A DNA stretch of 29,732 nt, taken from assembly GCA_002346745.1 (NCBI GenBank), contig DEAL01000010.1, forward strand, positions 1 through 29,732, in the 5' to 3' direction. The notes beneath the pieces were generated by a model. The model worked only from the letters and a program-made list of their open reading frames with translations. It made no database searches and was not told the origin of the DNA. Origin of the DNA: Candidatus Neomicrothrix sp. UBA2983. Lineage in GTDB: Bacteria > Actinomycetota > Acidimicrobiia > Acidimicrobiales > MedAcidi-G1. Positions 15,716 to 23,622 of the stretch are shown here, in pieces. Made by a program: the position numbers and the translations under genes. Position 1 is the stretch's first letter. The number at the start of each line of letters is the position of its first letter.

Positions 15716-16585
15716 GTGCTGAGGGCGCTGGAGCCCGGAACAGGGAGCATCGAGAGCGAGGGCCTCGGCATCGTCTGGCTGGACTGGGGAGGCGACGGCG
15801 ACCCGCTGGTGCTGCTGCACCCCAACGGCTTCTGTGCCGGCATGTACCACCCGCTGGCGCTTCGCCTGCGGGACGCCCACCGGGTGCTGGGCATCGACCT
15901 GCGCGGCCACGGTGCCAGCCAGCTCGTCACCGATCCGGCGCTGCTCGGCAACGACGCCATGGCCCGCGACGTCCTCGCCGTGCTCGACCACCTCGGTGTC
16001 GACCGCTTCGACCTGCTCGGCGTCTCACTGGGCGGCGGCGTGGGGATCGTGGTGGCCGCCGACGCCGGGGACCGGGTCGGCAGCCTGGTGCTGGCCGAGG
16101 CCATCGCCGCCAGCCCCGAGGCCAGGGAGGACCGGTACTTCGACTTCGTCGACGGCGAGCACCCGCTGGCGATCGGCGCCCGCCGCCGCCGCAGCGTCTG
16201 GGCCGACCGGGCGACCGTCGAGGCCTCGTACGGCGGCCGCCCGCCGCTCGACGTGCTCGATCCGGAGGTGCTGTCCGCCTACGTCCGGTGGGGCTTCGTC
16301 GACCGGGATGACGGGCAGGTCGAGCTGGCCTGCGACCCGCAGACCGAGGCCGGCATCTTCGGAACCGAGCGTCCCAACGGCCCCGTCCACTCGTACGAGC
16401 GGCTGGCCGACCTGCGATGCCGGACCACCGTGCTCCACGGGATCGACACCGACCTGCCGGCCGACTGGTTCGCCACCCAGGCCGAGGTCCTGGGCGTAGA
16501 ACTCCAGGTGATCGATGGCGGGCACTTCTTCCTGTTCGAGGACCTCGACCGGGCCGAGGCGTTGATCCGGTCGGCGCTGGCATGA
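15716..16585 (+). CDS. Alpha/beta-fold hydrolase
   Basis: 289 residues, a complete alpha/beta hydrolase. LVLLHPNGF supplies the oxyanion region, GIDLRGHGAS is the typical strand-turn, the nucleophile elbow is GVSLGGG with Ser104, the likely acid is an Asp in LHGIDTDLP, and the histidine is in DGGHFFLFED. The family includes esterases, lactonases and C-C hydrolases; nothing in the sequence fixes the substrate. The GTG at 15716 is preceded by AGGAG at 15702-15706 (9 nt spacing). The next gene, an alkyl-sulfatase-like protein, starts 55 bases downstream on the same strand with its own promoter-like sequence. Confidence 0.88.
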   Translation: MLRALEPGTGSIESEGLGIVWLDWGGDGDPLVLLHPNGFCAGMYHPLALRLRDAHRVLGIDLRGHGASQLVTDPALLGNDAMARDVLAVLDHLGVDRFDLLGVSLGGGVGIVVAADAGDRVGSLVLAEAIAASPEAREDRYFDFVDGEHPLAIGARRRRSVWADRATVEASYGGRPPLDVLDPEVLSAYVRWGFVDRDDGQVELACDPQTEAGIFGTERPNGPVHSYERLADLRCRTTVLHGIDTDLPADWFATQAEVLGVELQVIDGGHFFLFEDLDRAEALIRSALA

Positions 16586-16605
16586 GGCGCCCCGGCGCCT
16601 ACCGT
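16585..16605 (+). promoter_or_regulatory. Perfect palindrome abutting a -10 box
   Basis: AGGCGCC-CC-GGCGCCT (16585-16600) starts at the last base of the hydrolase stop codon, and its final T is also the first base of TACCGT (16600-16605), a candidate -10 box for the gene at 16641. It could be an operator in the promoter spacer or a terminator hairpin; there is no T-run after it, which argues against an intrinsic terminator. The GTG at 16641 then has a GGGAG ribosome binding site (16631-16635). Confidence 0.45.
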
Positions 16606-16640
16606 CCGGACGTCCGCCTCCACCAGATCCGGGAGTCCCC

Positions 16641-17978
16641 GTGAGCACACCCCATCCCGTCGAACTCGGCCAGCGGGTCATCGACACCGGCGTCGCCGAG
16701 CCGCCCCACAACCGGGTCACCCAGGAGCTCAGCGAGGTCGACGACCACCTGGCCGTGGTCGAGTCGTTCTCGCACTGCTGGGCCCTCCGCACCGACGAGG
16801 GACTCGTCTGCGTCGACGCCAGCGGCGCCCAGATGTCCCAGGACCTGGTCGCCGCCCTGCGAGCCTGGTCCACCGACCCCGTGCACACGCTCGTCTACAC
16901 CCACGGCCACCTCGATCACGTGGGTGGCAGCGGGGCGTTCGTCGCCGACGCCGCCGACCGCGGCCACGACCGCCCCCGGTTCGTCGCCCACGAGGCCGTG
17001 CCGGCCCGGTTCGAGCGCTACCGGCTGACCAGCGGCTGGAACCAGGCCATCAACCGCCGCCAGTTCGGCGGCGTTCGGGCCGCACCGGGCCTCGGACAGG
17101 GCTGGCGGGACTTCCTCCCGACCGACGTCGTCGAACCCGACCTCACCTACCGGGACCGCCTCGAGGTCGAGGTCGGCGGGCGCCGCCTCGAACTGCACCA
17201 CGCCCGCGGCGAGACCGACGACCACACCTGGGTCTGGGACCCCGAGGACCGGGCCGCCTACACGGGTGACTTCGTGCTCTGGGTGTTCCCCAACGCCGGC
17301 AATCCCCAGAAGGTGCAGCGCTACCCGATCGAGTGGGCGGCGGCCATGCGGGAGATCCTCGCCACCGGCGCCGAGAAGGTCTACCCGGCGCACGGCCTGC
17401 CGATCGTCGGACGGGAGCGGGTCGAGGTCGTGCTGGGCGACATCGCCGAGGCCCTCGAGTCCCTGGCCGACGCCACGCTGGCGATGATGAACGAGGGCGC
17501 CACCCTCGACGAGATCATCCACACGGTCCGGGTGCCCGACCACCTGGCCGAACGGCCCTGGCTGGCGCCCCAGTACGACGAGCCCGAGTTCGTGGTCCGC
17601 AACGTGTACCGGCAGTTCGGCGGCTGGTGGGACGGCAACCCGGCGCGGCTCAAGCCCTCGCCCGACGCCGTGCTGGCCGCCGAACTGGCGTCCCTGGCCG
17701 GCTCGGTCGAGGTGCTCACCGACCGGGCGCTCGAACTGGCCGAGGCCGGCGACCTGCGCCTGGCCTGCCACCTGGTGGAACTGGCCGTGGCGGCGTCGCC
17801 CGACCACGAGGGTGCCCACCGGGTGCGGGCCGAGGTCTACTGGCGCCGCCGCAAGTACGAGAGGTCGCTGATGTCCAAGGGCGTCTACGCCGCCGCGGCC
17901 CGCGAGTCGGAGGCGGCCTTCGGCGAGGTCACCCCCACCGAGCGCATGACCGACGCCATCGGCCGGGCGCTGGACTAG
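16641..17978 (+). CDS. Alkyl sulfatase-like metallo-beta-lactamase-fold hydrolase
   Basis: 445 residues. The metal-binding motif is THGHLDHVGG (His88, His90, Asp92, His93), with further ligands expected in HHARGETDDH and YPAHGLP. Residues about 270-410 match the alkyl-sulfatase dimerisation domain, with the characteristic GGWWDGNPARLKPSP. This is the architecture of type III alkyl sulfatases (SdsA1/BDS1), which cleave sulfate esters such as dodecyl sulfate. It is shorter than SdsA1 (about 650 residues): the signal peptide and the C-terminal SCP2-like lipid-binding domain are absent, so it is likely cytoplasmic and may have a different substrate. The GTG at 16641 has GGGAG five nt upstream. 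The stop overlaps that of menC on the other strand in a shared CTAG (17975-17978). Confidence 0.88.
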   Translation: MSTPHPVELGQRVIDTGVAEPPHNRVTQELSEVDDHLAVVESFSHCWALRTDEGLVCVDASGAQMSQDLVAALRAWSTDPVHTLVYTHGHLDHVGGSGAFVADAADRGHDRPRFVAHEAVPARFERYRLTSGWNQAINRRQFGGVRAAPGLGQGWRDFLPTDVVEPDLTYRDRLEVEVGGRRLELHHARGETDDHTWVWDPEDRAAYTGDFVLWVFPNAGNPQKVQRYPIEWAAAMREILATGAEKVYPAHGLPIVGRERVEVVLGDIAEALESLADATLAMMNEGATLDEIIHTVRVPDHLAERPWLAPQYDEPEFVVRNVYRQFGGWWDGNPARLKPSPDAVLAAELASLAGSVEVLTDRALELAEAGDLRLACHLVELAVAASPDHEGAHRVRAEVYWRRRKYERSLMSKGVYAAAARESEAAFGEVTPTERMTDAIGRALD

Positions 17979-18997
17979 CCGTCGGGCAGGCCGTCCCCGA
18001 GGCCGAGGTGGAGCCGTCCCGCCGCCAGGCGGGGTGGTTGGGCCACGTCGGTGGCGACGAGGGCGCCGGTGGCGAGGCCGGGGACCGGGTCGAGGGCACC
18101 GATGGCCGACGCCAGGTGGGCGGCGTGGGAGATGCCGACGGCGCCCTCCAGCAGGGACGTGACGACCACGCCCAGACCCCCGTTCCGTGCGCGGCCCGCC
18201 AGGTCGGCCGCCACCGCGATCCCGCCGACTGCCGAGGGCTTGAGCACGACTAGGTCGGCGGCGCCGGCGCTGACGACCGCCTCGAACCCCTCGGGCGTGG
18301 TGGCCGACTCGTCGGCGGCGACCGGAATGGGGGAGGCGGCCCGCAAGGCGGCCAGGGCCTCGACCCCGGCCACCGGCTCCTCCACGAACTCGACCCCCAG
18401 GTGCGCCAACCGTTCGAGGTGCCCGGGGGCCTCGTCGGTCGACCAGGCGCCGTTGGCGTCGAGCCGGATCGCCACCCCGTCCCCCACGGCATCGCTCAGG
18501 GCGACGACCCTGGCAACGTCCGTCCCGATGTCGAGGACGCCCACCTTGGCCTTGACGGCCCGGTGGCCGGCGTCCACGGCCGCACGGCCGGCGACGGCCA
18601 GTTCTTCGGCAGTATCGCCGCCCACGAGAGCCGACACGGCCATCGAGGAGGGGCTGTCGGGGTTCAGGTGTCGGTGCAGCGGCATGCCGGCGGCCCGGGC
18701 GGCCAGGTGCAGGAGTGCCCCGTCGACAGCGGCACGGGCAGTGGGGGTGGCCGGCGGGTCGGCTCGGTCCCCATCGTCCAACCAGGCCAGGATCGCCTCG
18801 CCCGCCTCGTCGAGGGTCTCGGGGGTGAAGCCCGGCAGCGGGGCGGCCTCGCCCCAGCCGGTATTGCCGTCGGCGTCGGAGAGGCCCAGCAGCAGGACCT
18901 CGCGGTCGCCGACCGGACCGTGGGCGGTCACCACGGGACGGTGGAGCCGAAGGGTGCGTCGGAGCAGGCGGGCGCCCGTGACCCCCGGAAGGCTCAC
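17975..18997 (-). CDS. menC: o-Succinylbenzoate synthase
   Basis: 340 residues, enolase superfamily. MenC dehydrates SHCHC to o-succinylbenzoate in menaquinone synthesis. The catalytic features are all visible: KAK motif (Lys149, Lys151), metal ligands in LDANGAW, VEEPV and AADES, and the second catalytic lysine Lys253 in VLKPSAVGG. Last gene of the merR-menFDHC operon. The GTG at 18997 overlaps the menH stop in a GTGA and has CAGGAG 7 nt upstream, which fixes the start. Its stop shares a CTAG with the convergent alkyl-sulfatase-like gene, so there is no room for an ordinary terminator. Some members of this family also racemise N-acylamino acids; the operon context argues for the menaquinone role. 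Confidence 0.95.
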   Translation of the reverse strand: MSLPGVTGARLLRRTLRLHRPVVTAHGPVGDREVLLLGLSDADGNTGWGEAAPLPGFTPETLDEAGEAILAWLDDGDRADPPATPTARAAVDGALLHLAARAAGMPLHRHLNPDSPSSMAVSALVGGDTAEELAVAGRAAVDAGHRAVKAKVGVLDIGTDVARVVALSDAVGDGVAIRLDANGAWSTDEAPGHLERLAHLGVEFVEEPVAGVEALAALRAASPIPVAADESATTPEGFEAVVSAGAADLVVLKPSAVGGIAVAADLAGRARNGGLGVVVTSLLEGAVGISHAAHLASAIGALDPVPGLATGALVATDVAQPPRLAAGRLHLGLGDGLPDG

Positions 18998-19800
18998 GTG
19001 GCGCTCCTGTCCACATCGTCGAGGAAGGACACCACGGCCTCCTCGACGGCCGGCAGGTTCTCGACGTGGGCGGCATGGCCCGCCTCGGCGATCACCTGAA
19101 TCTCCGCGTCGACCAGGCCCGACGCCAGCCGGAAGGCTAGGCGCCGGTAGCGGGCGTCCTCCTCGCCGACGACCAGGAGCACCGGGCCGAGGACGGCGTC
19201 GAGCTCCCCCCAGAACGACGGCTGGGAACCCGTGCCGGACCCCAGCAGGCTGGCGGCCAGCCCGTCGGGGTCGTTGGCGAGGCGCTGCTCCCGGGCCTCG
19301 GCCAGCGTGCGGGCGCCGAGCCGCTGCTGGGAGGCGAAGAGCGGCAGGTCCATCCAGTGGTCGACGAACCACTCGAGGCCCCGCTCGAGGAGCTCGGCGG
19401 CCAGGTCGGCGTCGGCGCGGCGGCGTGCCGCCCGCTCGGCGTCGGAGGCGATGCCGGCGGTGCTGCCGATGAGCACGGTCGACCGGACCCGCTCGGGGTG
19501 GCGGATGGCCAGGCCCAGGGCGAGGCGGCCGCCCATCGAGTACCCGCACACGTCGACCTGTCCGAGGTCCCGCTGGTCGAGCACACGCACGAGGGCGTCG
19601 AGCGTGGACTCGAACCGGTGGTCCGGGGGTTCGAGGAGGCCGGTGCGGCCGTGGCCGGGCAGGTCCACGGCCAGCACGGTGCGCCGGTCGGTGAGGGTGC
19701 GGCCGAGCGACCACATCGTGCTCGTCGAACCGGTGAAGCCGTGGAGCAGCAGCAGTGCCGGGCCGTTGCCCTCGACCTCGACGTGCAGGCGGGAGGTCAC
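18994..19800 (-). CDS. menH: 2-Succinyl-6-hydroxy-2,4-cyclohexadiene-1-carboxylate synthase
   Basis: 268 residues, alpha/beta hydrolase fold. MenH removes pyruvate from SEPHCHC to give SHCHC, between MenD and MenC. Visible: LLLLHGFTGS at the oxyanion loop, DLPGHGRTG, nucleophile elbow GYSMGGR with Ser88, the acid in VVGEEDARY and the histidine in EAGHAAHVE. These closely follow the MenH pattern (LHGFxGS, GYSMGGR, GxxD, GHxxHxE). The GTG at 19800 overlaps the menD stop in a GTGA and the gene's own stop overlaps the menC start in the same way, so the three are translationally coupled. The assignment is firm because of both motifs and position. Confidence 0.95.
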   Translation of the reverse strand: MTSRLHVEVEGNGPALLLLHGFTGSTSTMWSLGRTLTDRRTVLAVDLPGHGRTGLLEPPDHRFESTLDALVRVLDQRDLGQVDVCGYSMGGRLALGLAIRHPERVRSTVLIGSTAGIASDAERAARRRADADLAAELLERGLEWFVDHWMDLPLFASQQRLGARTLAEAREQRLANDPDGLAASLLGSGTGSQPSFWGELDAVLGPVLLVVGEEDARYRRLAFRLASGLVDAEIQVIAEAGHAAHVENLPAVEEAVVSFLDDVDRSAT

Positions 19801-21506
19801 CGTGGTCCGCCCGCCTCGAGCGCGGTGGCGACGGCCTCCGCGGCGCCCCGGTGCAGCGACCTGTTGGTGACGGCGTCGACGGGAACGTGGACGAGGTGGA
19901 GGCCCGGCCGGCCGACGGTGGCGGCCAGCGCAGCGTCGAGGGCCGTCCGGTCGCCGGTCCGGTGGTAGGACGCGCCGCACAGCGGGGCGACGTGGGCGAG
20001 GTCGAGGCCGTGGGGGGTGTGGAACAGGCGGTGGTGGTCGACGGTCCCCGACTCGGCGATCGAGAGGAACGAGAAGATGCCGCCGCCGTCGTTGTCCAAC
20101 AGGACGGCGGTGAGGTCGGCGCCCAGCCTTCCGGCCGCCGTGAACCCGGACAGGTCGTGGAGCAGGGCCAGGTCGCCGGTCAGGAGCACGGTCGGGTCCG
20201 GCGATCCGACCGCCACGCCCAGGGCGGTCGACGCCTGGCCGTCGATCCCGTTGGCCCCCCGGTTGGCGAGGATGCGGCGCGACCTCGTCGAGGCGGGGAG
20301 GAAGGCGTCCAGGTCCCGGATCGGCATCGAGTTGGCGACCACCAGGTCGAGCGGCCCGTCGAGGGCGTCGAGGGCGGCCACCACGGCCGGCTCGTCGAAG
20401 GGTGCCGCGTTGTTGAAGGTGGCGACGGCTGCGGCGGCCGCCTGCCCGGCCTCCGTCCACGACCGGTTCCAGCCGGTGGTGCCGTTCGACGGTGCGTCGA
20501 CGGCGGCCGCCCAGGCGCCGGGCTCGTGGTCGACCCGGTCGGTGACGGCGAGGGCGGCGTCCGGATGCCGCCCCAGGTGGTCCACGGCGACGACCGTGGC
20601 GGGCCGGGTGCGCTCCAGCCACAGCCGGTACTGCTTGGAGGTGGGCATGGCGCCCAGCTGCACGACCACGTCGGGGACATGGCCGTCCGACCAGGAGGTG
20701 CGCAGCAGGTGCTCGCCGCAGGCCAGGACGGGGGCGTCCGCCACGTGCGGACCGCACCGCAGCCCCGAGGCCGGGTCGGCTAGCAACGGCCAGCCGGTGT
20801 GGGCCGACAGATCGGCGAGGGCGGCGACCCCGTCTTCGCCGAGGTCCATGGCGCCGGCGACGAGCAGGCCGCGGTCCGTGTCGGGCAGTGGGGGTGGTGG
20901 CGACCAGCCGGCGGGCGTCGGGCTGGCCAGCAGGTCGGCCGGCGGCGGATCGTCGTCCGGGGGCTCGAGGGGCTCGCGCAGCGGCCAGTTCACGTGCACC
21001 GGCCCGGGCGCCGGGCCGGTCGCCGAGGCGAGCAGCGACACGGCCAGCGCGGCCGCGGCCTCCGGTGGTTCCTCGCCGGGAACGGACGCCTCCACGTAGC
21101 GGCGCACGTGCGAGCCGTACAGGTGCTGCTGGTCGATGGTCTGAGGGGCGCCACGGCCCTGGAACTCGGGTGGCCGGTCGGCGGTGAGGACGAGCAGTGG
21201 CACGCCCGAGTGGAAGGCCTCGACCACGGCGGGGAGGTAGTTGGCGGCCGCCGTGCCCGAGGTGCACACCAGCGCCACCGGGCGCCGCGTGGCCCGGGCC
21301 AGGCCGAGGGCGAAGAAGCCGCCCGCCCGCTCGTCGAGGTGGATCGACACGTCCAGCCCGACCGTGCGGTCGGCGGCGACCGTCAGTGGCGTCGACCGCG
21401 AGCCCGGCGAGACCGCCACGTGGGCGACGCCCCCGGCGACCAGTTGGGCGAAGAAGGCCCGCAGCGTCGCCTGTACGGCGACCGGGTTGGCGGGCGTCGG
21501 GTTCAC
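19797..21506 (-). CDS. menD: SEPHCHC synthase (thiamine diphosphate enzyme)
   Basis: 569 residues, the usual length. MenD joins isochorismate and 2-oxoglutarate using thiamine diphosphate and a metal ion. Seen: VAVSPGSRSTPLT near the N-terminus, the ThDP-activating glutamate Glu59 in HLDERAGGFFALG, the CTSGTAAANYLPAVVEA block, ADRPPE and the cofactor-binding GDLALLHDLSG ... DNDGGGIFSFL. All are MenD-specific rather than general for ThDP enzymes. The GTG at 21506 overlaps the menF stop (GTGA at 21506-21503) and has GGAGG a few bases upstream. Pro/Asp-rich loop sequence around residues 195-225 is longer than usual but in frame. Confidence 0.96.
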   Translation of the reverse strand: MNPTPANPVAVQATLRAFFAQLVAGGVAHVAVSPGSRSTPLTVAADRTVGLDVSIHLDERAGGFFALGLARATRRPVALVCTSGTAAANYLPAVVEAFHSGVPLLVLTADRPPEFQGRGAPQTIDQQHLYGSHVRRYVEASVPGEEPPEAAAALAVSLLASATGPAPGPVHVNWPLREPLEPPDDDPPPADLLASPTPAGWSPPPPLPDTDRGLLVAGAMDLGEDGVAALADLSAHTGWPLLADPASGLRCGPHVADAPVLACGEHLLRTSWSDGHVPDVVVQLGAMPTSKQYRLWLERTRPATVVAVDHLGRHPDAALAVTDRVDHEPGAWAAAVDAPSNGTTGWNRSWTEAGQAAAAAVATFNNAAPFDEPAVVAALDALDGPLDLVVANSMPIRDLDAFLPASTRSRRILANRGANGIDGQASTALGVAVGSPDPTVLLTGDLALLHDLSGFTAAGRLGADLTAVLLDNDGGGIFSFLSIAESGTVDHHRLFHTPHGLDLAHVAPLCGASYHRTGDRTALDAALAATVGRPGLHLVHVPVDAVTNRSLHRGAAEAVATALEAGGPR

Positions 21507-22816
21507 GATCCCTCCGAGGCGGCCAGCACGGGGCCGAGCATGGCCCGCAGCTTGACGTCGGTCTCGAGCAGTTCCCGTTCGGGGTCGCTGCCGGCGACGA
21601 CGCCGGCGCCGGCGTAGAGGCGGGTGCCGGAGGGTTCGAGCAGTGCTGAGCGCAGGGCCACGCGGAACTCGCCGTCGCCGGCGGCGTCCAGCCACCCGAC
21701 CGGCCCGGCGAACCAGCCCCGTTCCATGCCCTCGTGGCGTGCCCGCAGGTCGGTGGCCGGGTTGGGCGGGTGGCCCGAGACGGCGGGGGTGGGGTGCAGG
21801 GAGGCGACGAGGTCCAGCAGTCCGCAGCCGTCCGGCAGGTCGGCGTCGATCGGGGTGTGGAGGTGCTGGATGCCGTGGAGTCGCAGCAGTTCGGGCTCAG
21901 TGGGGTGGCGGGCGTCGATGCCGGCCCGGGCGAGTGCCTCGGTGACGGCATCGACGACCACGGCGTGCTCGGTGCGCTCCTTGGGGCTGGTGAGGAGTCC
22001 CTGGCCGAGTGCCCCGTCGATGGCGTGGTCGGCGTGGCGCGGCGCCGACCCGGCCAGGGCGGCGGTGTGGAGGCGGCCGCCGCACACGGCGGCGAGGCGC
22101 TCCGGGGTTGCGCCGGCGAAGGTGGCGTGCCGGCCGGGCACGCAGAAGGTGGCGCAGCCCGGGTACTGCGCCCGCAGCGTGGCCAGGAGGTGCGGCAGGT
22201 CGGGGCGACGGTCGACCTGGATCGAGCGGCAGGGGACCGCCTTGGCCAGGTCGCCGCGCTCGATCGCGGCGAGGGCCAGCCGGATGAGTCCCCGGTAGTG
22301 CTCGCGTTCCTCGGGACGCGTCCAGTCGGCGGGCTCGACGGCCACCGGGTCGAGGGCGGCGGGAGCGGGGGAGGAGGGTCCGGGCCCGGGGTGGACGCCG
22401 ACGGTCGTGAGCCAGGTTCGTCCGTCCCGCCGCAGCACCTGCACGGCCGGGAGCACCACGCGGCCGCTGCCGAGGGCCGACCAGTGCTCGTCGGGCTCAT
22501 GGTCGTCGAAGGCGAAGCCGGCGGCGAGGCGGGGGAGGGGGGCGTCGGGTGGGGCGTCGACCTCGAGGTCCTCGAGCATGCGACGGGCGCCGTCGGCGCC
22601 GTCGGCGATGCGGCGCGGGCCCGCGGTCTCGACGGTCGCGGCGGTTCCGAGGCCGGCCCAGGCCGTGCCGTCCTCGGGAACCTCCCAGAACCAGGCGCCG
22701 TCGGTGGCGACCGCCAGCCAGGCCAGTGGGTCGGCGGCGGGGCTGGACGCGCCGAGTTCGACGGTGGTCGCCGCCAGCGGTCGGTCGTCCGGAAGGGGGT
22801 CGGGGCTCAGGGCCAT
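21503..22816 (-). CDS. menF: Isochorismate synthase
   Basis: 437 residues, chorismate-utilising family. It isomerises chorismate to isochorismate, the first committed step to menaquinone. Seen: LAKAVPCR with the lysine at residue 192 (Lys190 in E. coli MenF acts as base), FAGATPERL, SPKERTEHAVVV, LHPTPAVSGHPP, GWFAGPVGWLDAAGDGEF and AGAGVVAGSDPERELLET. The LAK and TEH residues favour isochorismate synthase over anthranilate or aminodeoxychorismate synthases. A salicylate or siderophore role is possible for the family, but menD, menH and menC follow directly. The ATG at 22816 lies 10 bases inside the end of the merR gene. The first 150 residues are less conserved, as is normal. Confidence 0.94.
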   Translation of the reverse strand: MALSPDPLPDDRPLAATTVELGASSPAADPLAWLAVATDGAWFWEVPEDGTAWAGLGTAATVETAGPRRIADGADGARRMLEDLEVDAPPDAPLPRLAAGFAFDDHEPDEHWSALGSGRVVLPAVQVLRRDGRTWLTTVGVHPGPGPSSPAPAALDPVAVEPADWTRPEEREHYRGLIRLALAAIERGDLAKAVPCRSIQVDRRPDLPHLLATLRAQYPGCATFCVPGRHATFAGATPERLAAVCGGRLHTAALAGSAPRHADHAIDGALGQGLLTSPKERTEHAVVVDAVTEALARAGIDARHPTEPELLRLHGIQHLHTPIDADLPDGCGLLDLVASLHPTPAVSGHPPNPATDLRARHEGMERGWFAGPVGWLDAAGDGEFRVALRSALLEPSGTRLYAGAGVVAGSDPERELLETDVKLRAMLGPVLAASEGS

Positions 22817-23532
22817 TCGCAGCGGACCTCGAGGTCGTCGGCGGTGGCGAGGGCCTCGGCGAGGGCATGCCGGTCGCCGTCGCCGAGGCGCTCGCGGGCC
22901 CGGGCGACGAGGGTGTGGTGGAAGTGCTGGGCGACCAGGCGGACCACGGCGGGCAGGAGGGCGTGCAGCACCTCGGTCAGGTCGTCGTCGCCGTCGGCCC
23001 GGTCCTTGACGTGGACCTCGAACAGGTCGACGGCCCGACGGACCACGGCGTCGACGCCGGCGGCGTGGTCCGTGGCGAGGTGGACCAGTTCGTCGAGGGG
23101 GATGCCGGCGTTGCTGATGGCCAGGCCGGCCCGGACCATCGCCACGGCACCCTCGTCGAAGCGGGGCTCGTCGTCGCGGGTCAGCGGCTGGAGGAGGCCG
23201 TTGTCGACGAGGAGGGCGACGAGTCCCTCGGGCACGCCGGCCCGCTCGGCGACCTCCGTGCGGTCGAGGGTGCGGGACCCGTCGGCCAGCCGGCGCAGGT
23301 CCCGGGAGGGCGTCGACCCGAGGTCGCGGATCTGGGCGAGCGTGAAGCCACCGGCGGCGAGGCGCCGGATCTCGGCCAGCCGGTCCAGGTGGTGGTCGTC
23401 GTACTCGGCGTGGCGACCGACCCGTCGGGGTGGGGCCAGTAGGCCGAGCCGCTGGTAGTAGCGGACGGTGTCGACGCTGAGGCCGGCGGCGGCCGCCAGG
23501 TCCTCGACGCGCAGGTTCCGGGTGGTGGACAC
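22807..23532 (-). CDS. MerR-family regulator with a second MerR-like domain, first gene of men operon
   Basis: 241 residues. Residues about 8-75 are a MerR winged helix: VEDLAAAAGLSVDTVRYYQRLGLL, then EYDDHHLDRLAEIRRLAAGGFTLAQI. Residues about 88-155 repeat the plan (RTEVAERAGVPEGLVALLVDNGLL, RFDEGAVAMVRAGLAISNAGIPLDEL), so the protein appears to carry two MerR-type domains. The C-terminal part is helical and has no cysteine cluster or evident metal site; the ligand is unknown. Its 3' end overlaps menF by 10 bases, so it is co-transcribed with the men genes and probably controls them. The GTG at 23532 is supported by a promoter with -35, -10 and 6-nt spacing (see 23539-23567). The palindrome in the promoter spacer fits autoregulation by a MerR protein. 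Confidence 0.88.
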   Translation of the reverse strand: MSTTRNLRVEDLAAAAGLSVDTVRYYQRLGLLAPPRRVGRHAEYDDHHLDRLAEIRRLAAGGFTLAQIRDLGSTPSRDLRRLADGSRTLDRTEVAERAGVPEGLVALLVDNGLLQPLTRDDEPRFDEGAVAMVRAGLAISNAGIPLDELVHLATDHAAGVDAVVRRAVDLFEVHVKDRADGDDDLTEVLHALLPAVVRLVAQHFHHTLVARARERLGDGDRHALAEALATADDLEVRCEWP

Positions 23533-23538
23533 GCCGTG

Positions 23539-23567
23539 AGTCTACGAGTATTTACTCTCAGTGTGAA
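23539..23567 (-). promoter_or_regulatory. merR-men promoter with palindromic operator in the spacer
   Basis: On the minus strand: -35 TTCACA (23567-23562), a 17-bp spacer, -10 TAGACT (23544-23539), 6 nt, then the GTG at 23532. The spacer contains the perfect inverted repeat GAGTA-AA-TACTC (23557-23546). MerR-family proteins characteristically bind palindromes lying between -35 and -10. This is the best-formed promoter in the window and reads as leaderless. TACTCT on the plus strand (23553-23558) might serve the divergent selenoprotein gene. Confidence 0.72.
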
Positions 23568-23622
23568 GGCTCGTGTTGTCCGGGCCGTCCGGACCTCGCC
23601 ACGAGGGACACGACGCGCGACG

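Noticed and set aside
16585..16600. Intrinsic terminator of the alpha/beta hydrolase gene
   Set aside because: The palindrome has no T-tract after it and merges with a -10 box, so a terminator call is not supported.
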